A stretch of DNA of 12,295 nt, taken from Anaerolineae bacterium. Lineage in GTDB: Bacteria; Chloroflexota; Anaerolineae; 4572-78; NAK82. The stretch is taken from the NCBI GenBank assembly GCA_030597485.1, contig JAUVRU010000025.1, forward strand, positions 1 to 12,295. Direction: 5' to 3'. Of this stretch, positions 1-5,997 are shown piece by piece (position 1 is the first letter of the stretch; each line of letters begins with the position of its first letter). Under the pieces are notes generated by a model. That model did not search any database. It saw nothing but the letters and a program-made list of their open reading frames with translations, and was not told the origin of the DNA. The position numbers and the translations under genes are program-made.

Positions 1-1214
1 GCATCCGCGCTCAAACCCACGTGGTCGTCGGCAGAGAAGCTGAAGACACCTCCGGTTCCCGCAAAGCCACTCAGGTTCTCGACGGCGTCGCGCACCTGAA
101 CCCGCTGTTCCTCAAGAGAGAGGCCGTCGGGAAGCGTCTCCAGGGCCTTCATAGGTATGTGCACTGCGTCCCAGGAGTGACCAGCAAAGGTGCTGGCCGG
201 GTTGCCGCTGGAAGCCTCGTAGTCCTTAATGAACTTCAGCAACACCTGCTTTTGTGGATCGTCGTCATCCAGGGCACTCGCGGCCACCATCTTGCCCATC
301 GGAAAGACAACACCCTCTGCATTCTCAGCTCCTGCCAGATCGATGAAGGGCTTCATGCCGATGCCATGGTTGTGAACCAGCGGAATGTCCAGGCCCAGCT
401 CTCGGAACTGCTTAGTGAGGATGGACGCAGCCGGCGGCAGGCCAGTCACGAGCAGTGCCTCTGCATCGCTAGCCCTCACCTTGGTCAGTACGGCTGTCAT
501 ATCGGTGTCTGAAGCCTCAAAAGTCTCCTCTAGGACGACCTCCACACCTTCAGCCTCCGCCGCCTCACGGATTGCGTTGCGCCCATCTTCACCATAGGCA
601 TTGTTGACGTACAGGCTTGCTACCTGGGTTGCTCCCTTGGCTTTCACATAGCGTACCTGCCAAGGAGCGGTATGCCTGTTGCTCTGCGCTGTCTTGAACA
701 CCCAGTGGCGCTCTGAGGCGGGTTCAACAATCTCGCCGCTCGAAGCCATAGAGATGTTGAGGATCTCGGCCTCCTGCACAATGGGCACCAGCGCCAGGCT
801 CACCGGGCTTCGCGTGCTACCCACGATGGCGACGACCTTGTCATCGTCAATCAGCTTCTTGGCCAGCGGGATGGCCACGTCCCCGCTGCCCTCGGTGTCG
901 TACACAATGATCTCAACATCGTGGCGCACGCCATCTGGGCCGACGATGCCGCCAGCTGCATCTATTTGCTCCTGCACCATCAATGCAGCGTCCCGCTCAG
1001 GCTCACCCAAGAAAGCGGCGCCTCCAGTCACAGAGGCCAGGAAACCAATCCTGTAGGTATCGCCCACCTGGCCTTCCTCTCCTTCGGTGCTGGCTGGCAC
1101 CGCCGGAGAGGGAGCCGCCGCCGGGGCGCAACCTGCCAGAAGCAGCACCCCCAAGCAAACCAGCACCCCAGTTGCTCTCATCCATTGCTTGTTCCATTGT
1201 ATCATGTGTATCAT
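1..1214 (-). CDS. Branched-chain-amino-acid-type ABC transporter substrate-binding lipoprotein (3' end beyond window)
   Basis: The frame stays open from an ATG at 1214 to the window edge, giving 404 residues with the C-terminus missing. The start is set by AAAGGAGGA six bases upstream. Residues 1-29 are a lipoprotein signal: a basic N-region, a hydrophobic run and the lipobox LAGC with Cys29 as the lipidated residue. An Ala/Pro/Glu-rich tether (about 30-50) links to a periplasmic-binding-protein type 1 fold (Peripla_BP_6, LivK-like). Family signatures include YRIGFLASVTGGAAFLGEP (about 54-73), the segment around GSTRSPVSLAL (about 132-142), and YVNNAYGEDG. LivK-family receptors capture amino acids, amides, urea or aromatic acids outside the membrane and deliver them to an ABC permease, which would lie beyond position 1. 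The exact ligand cannot be read from sequence. Family length suggests only a short C-terminal part is missing. It has its own promoter and a leader of about 320 nt. Confidence 0.9.
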   Translation of the reverse strand, partial: MIHMIQWNKQWMRATGVLVCLGVLLLAGCAPAAAPSPAVPASTEGEEGQVGDTYRIGFLASVTGGAAFLGEPERDAALMVQEQIDAAGGIVGPDGVRHDVEIIVYDTEGSGDVAIPLAKKLIDDDKVVAIVGSTRSPVSLALVPIVQEAEILNISMASSGEIVEPASERHWVFKTAQSNRHTAPWQVRYVKAKGATQVASLYVNNAYGEDGRNAIREAAEAEGVEVVLEETFEASDTDMTAVLTKVRASDAEALLVTGLPPAASILTKQFRELGLDIPLVHNHGIGMKPFIDLAGAENAEGVVFPMGKMVAASALDDDDPQKQVLLKFIKDYEASSGNPASTFAGHSWDAVHIPMKALETLPDGLSLEEQRVQVRDAVENLSGFAGTGGVFSFSADDHVGLSAD

Positions 1215-1220
1215 GGTTTC

Positions 1221-1229
1221 TCCTCCTTT
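1221..1229 (-). promoter_or_regulatory. Strong ribosome binding site of the ABC lipoprotein gene
   Basis: The minus strand reads AAAGGAGGA, with six bases before the ATG at 1214. It decides for that ATG over the in-frame ATG at 1205. Confidence 0.8.
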
Positions 1230-1378
1230 GAGATTCTGCTGATGGTCATCACTGAATCGGAATTGCGCATGTTCCACACGATGACCAGGCCAAGGTTGAG
1301 CAGCGCATTGTCAGCCGGCTGTCGTCGACCGGGCGGTACATAAACCGCAAGACTTCACTAGCCCACAGAAAAGCAAAA

Positions 1379-1439
1379 GGCCGCTCGCGGTCCGAATCGG
1401 TTCGGATACCGAAGTTCGGGAGAAGACCGCCGCACGGCC
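1379..1439 (-). terminator. Terminator-like or attenuator structure in the leader of the ABC lipoprotein gene
   Basis: On the minus strand GGCCG (1439-1435) pairs with CGGCC (1383-1379). Inside it GCGGTC (1430-1425) pairs with GACCGC (1392-1387). Between these arms lie two smaller hairpins, CCGA/TCGG (1419-1409) and TCCGAA/TTCGGA (1406-1391); the last competes with the end of the middle stem. The closing arm is followed at once by TTTTGCTTTT (1378-1369). A branched GC-rich stem plus a T-rich run resembles an intrinsic terminator. It lies about 90 nt after the predicted transcription start and about 165 nt before the start codon, which would suit attenuation. It could instead simply stop read-through from the aminotransferase gene. 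No folding energy was calculated. Confidence 0.45.
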
Positions 1440-1482
1440 ATCATTGGTCGACCGACCTGGCGCACGTAGTGCCAACAGGCAA

Positions 1483-1506
1483 CTGGACGAGAGCGGCCCC
1501 GTCCAG
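1483..1506 (-). promoter_or_regulatory. Leader hairpin, 7-bp stem
   Basis: CTGGACG (1506-1500) and CGTCCAG (1489-1483) are perfectly complementary across a 10-nt loop. It would form about 25 nt after the predicted transcription start and before the terminator-like structure. Its role is unknown. Confidence 0.4.
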
Positions 1507-1537
1507 CCGCACACGCACGCGAGTCTATTGGTGCAAG

Positions 1538-1567
1538 ATTATACCAGACCCAGGTACAGGCTGTCAA
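1538..1567 (-). promoter_or_regulatory. Sigma-70-type promoter for the ABC lipoprotein gene
   Basis: The minus strand carries TTGACA (1567-1562) and TATAAT (1543-1538), both exact consensus hexamers, separated by 18 nt. Transcription would start near 1531, giving an untranslated leader of roughly 320 nt before the ATG at 1214. It lies about 85 nt beyond the aminotransferase stop, so the transporter gene is probably expressed separately. This is the best promoter match I found in the window. Confidence 0.75.
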
Positions 1568-1650
1568 TCTCAGGATTTCCTGCTGCCCCGGGACCGTCTC
1601 AGACCGAGCACCCCCTCAGCCGGAGAGGCAGAGAGAGGAAGAAAGGCCAA

Positions 1651-2892
1651 TCATCCTTCAAGTTGACGAGAGAGAGCACGTCCCAAACGAAGGATGCCTT
1701 CCTCAATGACTGATGGCGTACAGAAAGAGAAGCTCAGTCGCATGGTGTTTGACCGGGGCTGGCGTCCATCCTCTGGAAAGAACGTAACTCCCGGCACAAA
1801 AGCCACACCTTGTTTCACAGCTTCCTGCAGCAGGACGGATGCGTCCAGGCACTCGGGCAACGTTACCCATAAGAAAAAACCCCCTTCGGGAACTGCCCAA
1901 TGCACACCACCCGGCAGATGACGGTCCATAGCCGACAACATCACATCGCGCCGCTCACGATAGATGGCTCGGAGGCGCTGCACGTGCGGCCCCAAGAAAC
2001 CGTCCTTTATGACTTCGTAGGCCAGCATCTGATTGAGAATGCTGGTGTGCAAATCGGCCGCCTGCTTGGCGATCACCAATGGACCGATGACATCTCTGGG
2101 TGCAACGATCCAGCCAAGTCGCAACCCAGGAGCCAAGGTCTTGCTGAAGGTGCCCAGGCGAATGATGTTGACCTCCCCCAGACCATCCCCATGGCGTCCA
2201 CCTGGCCTTTCTTGGGCATCCAGCTCCAGAAGAAGGGGCAGGTCTGCCCCGCTGAACCGGAATTCATAATAGGGATCGTCCTCAACGATTGGGAGGCCAT
2301 GCCGCTCGGAAGTCGCCACCAACTCCCGTCGTCGCTCAAGCGTGAGAGTTGTTCCACCAGGGTTCTGGAAGTTGGGTTGGATGTATACAAACTTCGTGCT
2401 ACCGTCTATCACTTCCTCCAACTGACTGACGACTGCACCGTCTTCGTCCGTGTCCACTCCCATGCACACTGCCTGGTAGCTGCTGAAGGTCTGGAGCGCC
2501 GCGGAGAAGGTGGGACGTTCAACCACCACGCGTTCGCCCGGGTCAATGAACACCCTGCTGATGAGATCAATGGCCTGCTGAGAACCACTGGTGATGAGGA
2601 TATTGTTCTCGTCTGCCTTGATGCCATGGCGAGAGATCCGGTCAGCGATGAAGGCTCGCAGTGGAAGGTGACCTTCCGTGGTGCTGTACTGCAGGGCCTG
2701 GCTTCCCATGTCCTTCAGCACCCGAGTGGCAGCTTCCTGCACTTCTCTCACAGGAAACATCTCAGAGGCCGGAAGTCCTCCAGCAAACGAGATGATACCA
2801 GGCACTTGTGTGAGCTTGAATATCTCACGAATGGCCGAAGCGCCCACTTGGCTCGTCCGACTTGAGTACCGATCACTCCACTTGATTGCCAT
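1651..2892 (-). CDS. PLP-dependent fold-type I aminotransferase (LysN/2-aminoadipate-aminotransferase-like)
   Basis: This is a 413-residue aminotransferase class I/II protein, predicted cytosolic, that uses pyridoxal phosphate to move amino groups between amino acids and 2-oxo acids. The ATG at 2892 follows GAGGAGAGGG. Visible landmarks are the N-terminal GIISFAGGLPASEMFP (32-47), the cofactor phosphate-contact segment TSGSQQA (101-107), PNFQNPGG (173-180) with Asn177, EDDPYYEF (204-211) with the Asp and Tyr that contact the ring, and GTFSKTLAPGLRLGW (247-261) with Lys251 as the Schiff-base lysine. TMRLSFSF (383-390) supplies the carboxylate-binding Arg385. The motifs best fit the LysN/aromatic/MocR-type aminotransferase branch. 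There is no N-terminal helix-turn-helix, so it is an enzyme and not a MocR regulator. The substrate is uncertain: 2-aminoadipate, branched-chain or aromatic amino acids are all possible. The next gene encodes an amino-acid-type transporter lipoprotein, which fits amino-acid metabolism. Confidence 0.93.
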   Translation of the reverse strand: MAIKWSDRYSSRTSQVGASAIREIFKLTQVPGIISFAGGLPASEMFPVREVQEAATRVLKDMGSQALQYSTTEGHLPLRAFIADRISRHGIKADENNILITSGSQQAIDLISRVFIDPGERVVVERPTFSAALQTFSSYQAVCMGVDTDEDGAVVSQLEEVIDGSTKFVYIQPNFQNPGGTTLTLERRRELVATSERHGLPIVEDDPYYEFRFSGADLPLLLELDAQERPGGRHGDGLGEVNIIRLGTFSKTLAPGLRLGWIVAPRDVIGPLVIAKQAADLHTSILNQMLAYEVIKDGFLGPHVQRLRAIYRERRDVMLSAMDRHLPGGVHWAVPEGGFFLWVTLPECLDASVLLQEAVKQGVAFVPGVTFFPEDGRQPRSNTMRLSFSFCTPSVIEEGILRLGRALSRQLEG

Positions 2893-2907
2893 GTTCCCTC
2901 TCCTCAG

Positions 2908-2925
2908 AGACAGACTGGACTGTCT
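2908..2925. repeat. Inverted repeat (6-6-6) just upstream of the aminotransferase start
   Basis: AGACAG and CTGTCT flank a 6-nt centre, ending about 15 nt before the ATG at 2892 and close to the ribosome binding site. It could be a transcript hairpin that affects translation, or a protein-binding site. A similar repeat lies at 3049-3066. Confidence 0.35.
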
Positions 2926-3048
2926 GGCTACTCCCAGGATATGCCAAAGAGTCGCACCGCGCCCGATTCGCCCGGTTCCAAGAGCGTGTTTGAGTCGTGG
3001 TTGTCAGGCGATGGGTTTGTGCTTTCTGGTCGAAGCCCTATCGGAAGC

Positions 3049-3066
3049 ATCTGTGACCAGACAGAT
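3049..3066. repeat. Inverted repeat (6-6-6) in the HIT-aminotransferase gap
   Basis: ATCTGT and ACAGAT flank a 6-nt centre. It has the same geometry as the repeat at 2908-2925 and also uses CTGT/ACAG cores. The surrounding 201-nt gap (2893-3093) holds no gene, and I found no convincing promoter hexamers in it. Confidence 0.35.
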
Positions 3067-3093
3067 TCCCACTTGCCCACAAACGCTCACTGG

Positions 3094-3597
3094 TTAACAG
3101 GAAGGAGGAGACTCTTTTATGAGGGATACTAGCTTGCCATAGGTGTCGTCCAACCACTCAGGGATGACACGCGTCTCAGAGATGACCGGCATGAAATTCG
3201 TGTCCCCATCCCAGCGCGGTACCAGGTGAACGTGAACATGGTCGTCAATGCCGGCACCGGCAGCTTTGCCGAGGTTGATGCCCACGTTGAAGCCCGCTGG
3301 GGACATACAACGTCGCATCAGTCGTATGAAGTAGGAAACCAGGTGCATCACGTCGGCTTGCGTCTCGGGCGACAGTTGTTCCAGGCTGGCCAAATGCTCG
3401 TACGGCAGTATCATCAGATGACCATTGTTGTACGGGTACAGATTCAGAACGGCAAAGACACGGCGACCCCTGAACAGAATGTAGTTCCTGCGGTCGCACT
3501 CTTCCTCCTGCGCTATCATTCGACAGAAGACACACGAATCACTCGTCTTGTTGCCCACGATATACTGCATCCGCCAGGGTGTCCAAATGTGTTGCAC
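3094..3597 (-). CDS. HIT (histidine triad) family nucleotide-binding protein, Ap4A-phosphorylase-like
   Basis: With a GTG start at 3597 the product has 167 residues and begins VQHIWTPWRMQYI, the usual N-terminus of this subgroup. GAAGG lies five bases before the GTG. The frame is open further upstream to 3738, but those extra 47 residues look unlike the family. Landmarks are a zinc-type CxxC pair (Cys22, Cys25), NLYPYNNGHLMILPYEH, and GFNVGINLGKAAGAGI followed by the triad HVHVH (His120, His122, His124) and LVPRWDGD. HIT proteins hydrolyse or phosphorolyse nucleotide phosphoanhydrides or phosphoramidates through a histidine nucleotide intermediate. The combination of CxxC, the GINLG segment and PRW resembles actinobacterial Ap4A phosphorylases such as Rv2613c. 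I infer a role in dinucleoside polyphosphate turnover in the cytosol, but the substrate is not proven by sequence. Confidence 0.9.
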   Translation of the reverse strand: MQHIWTPWRMQYIVGNKTSDSCVFCRMIAQEEECDRRNYILFRGRRVFAVLNLYPYNNGHLMILPYEHLASLEQLSPETQADVMHLVSYFIRLMRRCMSPAGFNVGINLGKAAGAGIDDHVHVHLVPRWDGDTNFMPVISETRVIPEWLDDTYGKLVSLIKESPPSC

Positions 3598-3789
3598 GAG
3601 AGCCTTCGCTTCCACTTCCGTGTTCAAGTCGATTGATTGCTTCAATCCACCGTGCCAGCAGGTCTTGCCTCGGAATAGGCTCAAGCGTGTTGTCGACCTG
3701 CGATCACCAGAAAGCGTGACCGCAGAGATCACAGACAACGCACGGTCAGCTCACTGTCTCTCCAGGCGTTCTCTACGCATTCTGCGGTC

Positions 3790-3820
3790 AGTAAAAACCA
3801 ACGTGACTACATTATGTCAA
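3790..3820 (-). promoter_or_regulatory. Possible weak promoter upstream of the HIT gene
   Basis: The minus strand has an exact TTGACA (3820-3815), then 19 nt, then TTTACT (3795-3790), which is only a 4/6 match to the -10 consensus. It lies in the 276-nt gap after rpsI. No clear intrinsic terminator follows rpsI, so the HIT gene may also be reached by read-through. The gap 3598-3873 holds no other feature I can support. Confidence 0.3.
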
Positions 3821-3873
3821 GTAACGGCGTGGCGATACGCTACCCCGCCAGCGATCTTCACCCAGTGCCCAGA

Positions 3874-4278
3874 CTAGCGCTTGGTGTATTGCGGCGCCTT
3901 GCGGGCTCGCTTGAGGCCAGGTTTCTTCCGTTCTTTGGCACGTGGGTCGCGTGTGAGCAACCCGAACTGGCGCAGCGCCGGCCGGTAGTCGGGGTCTGTC
4001 TTGAGCAATGCCCTGGCTATGCCCAGGCGAATGGCTCCACATTGCCCACTAACTCCTCCCCCCTTCACGTGGACGCTCACGTTGAATCGCCCAACGTTGT
4101 CCGTGACCACAAGAGCCTCACTCAAATCCTTCAAGTCCCCCTCACGACCGAAATACTCGTCTGCCGGCCGATCATTCACCAGCATGGTGCCGTCACCGCC
4201 AGGGAACAGCCGTACCCGGGCGGTTGAGGTTTTGCGCCTGCCGATACCTTCGTAGTACTGCAATTCAGTTTCAGCCAC
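3874..4278 (-). CDS. rpsI: 30S ribosomal protein S9
   Basis: This 134-residue protein matches S9 throughout. It begins with YYEGIGRRKTSTARVRLFPG, has GGGVSGQCGAIRLGIARAL in the middle and ends with the conserved basic tail KRARKAPQYTKR. In the ribosome that tail reaches the P-site tRNA in the small-subunit head. The start is GTG (4278), and a G-rich AAAGGGGG lies about 11 nt upstream, so initiation may be moderate. It follows rplM by 20 nt, the usual L13-S9 pair, and is almost certainly cotranscribed with it. Downstream the gene density drops, so this is probably the end of the ribosomal cluster, although no clear terminator hairpin with a T run is visible. Confidence 0.98.
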   Translation of the reverse strand: MAETELQYYEGIGRRKTSTARVRLFPGGDGTMLVNDRPADEYFGREGDLKDLSEALVVTDNVGRFNVSVHVKGGGVSGQCGAIRLGIARALLKTDPDYRPALRQFGLLTRDPRAKERKKPGLKRARKAPQYTKR

Positions 4279-4298
4279 GCCGCTTCTTGCCCCCTTTG

Positions 4299-4727
4299 CT
4301 AAAGATCCAATGACCTGGGCTGCTGCGCCTGATGCGGATGAGCAGACCCAGCGTAGACCTTGAGTTTCTTGAACATCTTGCGGCCCAACCGGTTCTTGGG
4401 CAGCATGCCACGTACCGCTGCTTCTATCACGCGCTCCGGATGCCTCTCCAGCTGCCTGCGCAGATTGATCTGCTTCAGCCCGCCCGGATAGCCGCTGTGA
4501 CGATAGTATATCTTCTGGTCCAGCTTCTGGCCAGTCACGTGGACCTTGCCAGCATTGACAACAACCACGTAATCTCCGCAGTCAACGTGTGGCGTATAGA
4601 TGGGCTTGTGTTTGCCACGCAGGATCGTGGCGATACGGGTTGCCAGTCGCCCAAGGGTCTGCCCCTCGGCATCAACCACCAGCCACTCACGCTCAATCTC
4701 CTGAGCCTTTGCCGAAAAAGTCTTCAC
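4299..4727 (-). CDS. rplM: 50S ribosomal protein L13
   Basis: The product is 142 residues, the standard L13 length, with [19 protein letters not shown] at the N-terminus, [20 protein letters not shown], the YRHSGYPGG segment, and [19 protein letters not shown] followed by the [13 protein letters not shown] end. L13 is an early-assembly large-subunit protein that binds 23S rRNA. The GTG start at 4727 is preferred because AAGGAG lies 10 nt upstream (4743-4738) and the protein then begins as L13 normally does. The open frame continues in phase to 4880, but that extension overlaps the end of truA and has no L13 character. It is followed by rpsI after 20 nt. Confidence 0.97.
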   Translation of the reverse strand: MKTFSAKAQEIEREWLVVDAEGQTLGRLATRIATILRGKHKPIYTPHVDCGDYVVVVNAGKVHVTGQKLDQKIYYRHSGYPGGLKQINLRRQLERHPERVIEAAVRGMLPKNRLGRKMFKKLKVYAGSAHPHQAQQPRSLDL

Positions 4728-4840
4728 GTCGTCGTCACTCCTTAGGGGTTCGTCCAGGCTACTTGGCAGTGATGCCCAGCGAGTCTCCACACCGCCCGGC
4801 ACACTGCTTTCAGAATCCTGAACAAGCCCACCCGTTCTGC

Positions 4841-4860
4841 ACGCCGACCTCAGTCGGCGT
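4841..4860 (-). promoter_or_regulatory. 8-bp hairpin spanning the truA stop codon
   Basis: ACGCCGAC and GTCGGCGT form a perfect 8-bp stem with a 4-nt loop, and the TGA of truA (4852-4850) falls in the loop and stem. No T run follows, so it is not a classical terminator. It might mark RNA processing or uncouple truA translation from rplM. The rest of the truA-rplM gap (4728-4849) shows only the rplM ribosome binding site. Confidence 0.4.
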
Positions 4861-5590
4861 AGTCTACCTTCATCAAACACAATCCCCTTGCCGGTGCTGG
4901 AGGCCCCACAGCAGCCCGGTCTCCAGACTCGAGCAAGGTAGCGACCTCGTCTGGTTTGAGGTCACCCCCTCCCACCCGCAACAGGGTGCCTACGATGTTA
5001 CGCACCATGCGATACAGAAAGGCGTTTGCCGTAATCTCAAAAGCAAGCTCATTTCCCTCAACAAACCACTCGGCCCGCTTCACCTCACGGACAGTGCTCT
5101 CTCCCTGCGTCGGCTTGCCAAAGGCAGCGAAATCGCGGTGGCCAATCAGATATTGGCTCGCCGCACGCATCGCCGCCACGTCAATAGAACCGGCTACGTG
5201 GTGCGCATATCGGCCCCTCAGCGGCGAACGTACCGGCCGGTTGAGAACGGTGTAGCGATACTGACGCCAGATAGCATCAAACCGCGGGTGAAACTCCGGA
5301 TGCGTGACCGCCAGGTGGGTGATGGCGATCTCAGCTGGCAGCACAGCGTTCAGAGCCCGATGTAGATCCTGAATTGAGTGCCGCCAAACGGCGTTGAAAG
5401 CAATCACCTGCCCCACGGCGTGGACGCCGGCGTCAGTCCGACCGGCGCCAACAACCCGAATCCTCCTCTGGGTCACACGCTCAATTGCTCGCTCCAACTC
5501 TCCTTGAATGGTACGACCCTGCGCCTGCACCTGAAAGCCCAGGAAATCAAAGCCATCATACTCAACCGTTGCCCGGCATCGCTGCTCCAT
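4850..5590 (-). CDS. truA: tRNA pseudouridine(38-40) synthase TruA
   Basis: TruA converts uridines 38, 39 and 40 of the tRNA anticodon arm to pseudouridine. From the ATG at 5590 the product has 246 residues, typical for the family. Landmarks are [14 protein letters not shown] near the N-terminus, the catalytic motif GRTDAGVHA with Asp53, the [14 protein letters not shown] segment and the C-terminal motif [19 protein letters not shown]. An in-frame GTG at 5602 would add four residues; neither start has a strong ribosome binding site. The gene sits 40 nt after rplQ and before rplM-rpsI, a position seen in Gram-positive lineages and relatives, where cbiO/ecf transporter genes sometimes intervene; here they do not. 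It probably belongs to the alpha-operon transcript. Confidence 0.96.
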   Translation of the reverse strand: MEQRCRATVEYDGFDFLGFQVQAQGRTIQGELERAIERVTQRRIRVVGAGRTDAGVHAVGQVIAFNAVWRHSIQDLHRALNAVLPAEIAITHLAVTHPEFHPRFDAIWRQYRYTVLNRPVRSPLRGRYAHHVAGSIDVAAMRAASQYLIGHRDFAAFGKPTQGESTVREVKRAEWFVEGNELAFEITANAFLYRMVRNIVGTLLRVGGGDLKPDEVATLLESGDRAAVGPPAPARGLCLMKVDYAD

Positions 5591-5630
5591 TCTGCTTGAC
5601 ACCGAGTTATCAGCACGCTGACCCTGACGC

Positions 5631-5984
5631 TCACTCTACCAAGGAGAGGAGCACCAGCGGCGCAGCGTCACCTTTGCGTAGTCCAAGTTTGTGAATACGA
5701 ATATACCCACCTTCGCGATCCTCATACCGTTCGGCAAGATCGTCAAAGAGCTTGCGCAGTATCTCGGGGTCTTTCACATCGCGTGCCGCCAACCGCCGGG
5801 AGTGCAAATCACCTCGCTTGGCCAACGTGATCAACCGTTCAGCTTGGGGGCGAATCGCCTTGGCTTTCGCTTCAGTCGTGCGAATTCTCTCATGTCGGAA
5901 GAGATCAGTCGCCAAGTTCCGAAACAACGACTTGCGGTGGGCCGAACTACGGCCCAGTCTTCGACCTGCTATTCGGTGTCTCAT
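5631..5984 (-). CDS. rplQ: 50S ribosomal protein L17
   Basis: The 117-residue product matches bacterial L17: MRHRIAGRRLGRSSAHRKSL at the N-terminus, then LFRHERIRTTEAKAKAIRP and a C-terminal segment ending in the GGYIRIHKLGLRKGDAAP type of sequence. L17 lies near the peptide exit on the large subunit. The ATG at 5984 has AGAGG nine bases upstream, and the gene begins 13 nt after the rpoA stop, the standard rpoA-rplQ pairing. Expression is presumably linked to rpoA. Confidence 0.98.
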   Translation of the reverse strand: MRHRIAGRRLGRSSAHRKSLFRNLATDLFRHERIRTTEAKAKAIRPQAERLITLAKRGDLHSRRLAARDVKDPEILRKLFDDLAERYEDREGGYIRIHKLGLRKGDAAPLVLLSLVE

Positions 5985-5997
5985 CGTCCAATTCCTC

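Larger units (their letters stand above)
1215..1537 (-). other. Long structured 5' leader of the ABC lipoprotein gene
   Basis: No credible gene lies between the aminotransferase stop and the lipoprotein start. Downstream of the predicted promoter this stretch would be a leader RNA. It contains the 7-bp hairpin at 1483-1506, the terminator-like structure at 1379-1439, a small GCGGT/ACCGC hairpin (1348-1333) and the ribosome binding site. Short open frames inside it (for example 1311-1514) lack both a binding site and family resemblance. I do not recognise a known riboswitch class. Confidence 0.45.

Noticed and set aside
1387..1397. GGACCGCG-like string in the leader of the ABC lipoprotein gene, reminiscent of the T-box motif
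   Set aside because: Only the ACCGCG part matches. The AGGGTGG half, a stem I with specifier loop and an aminoacyl-tRNA-related gene context are not evident.
1900..2865. Plus-strand open frame of 321 codons
   Set aside because: It lies opposite the well-supported aminotransferase. Its translation shows no family resemblance and it has no ribosome binding site; it is a shadow frame in GC-rich DNA.
1651..2892. MocR/GntR-type regulator fused to an aminotransferase
   Set aside because: The protein begins directly with the aminotransferase fold and has no N-terminal winged-helix domain.
3598..3738. In-phase upstream extension of the HIT protein to an ATG at 3738
   Set aside because: The 47 extra residues look unlike the family, while the GTG at 3597 has GAAGG at good spacing and gives the usual WTPWR N-terminus.
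3780..3873. Terminator after rpsI
   Set aside because: TGGCG/CGCCA can pair downstream of the stop, but the stem is only 5 bp and no T run follows.
4728..4880. In-phase upstream extension of L13 to 4880
   Set aside because: It overlaps the end of truA and has no L13 similarity. The GTG at 4727 with AAGGAG gives the standard 142-residue protein.
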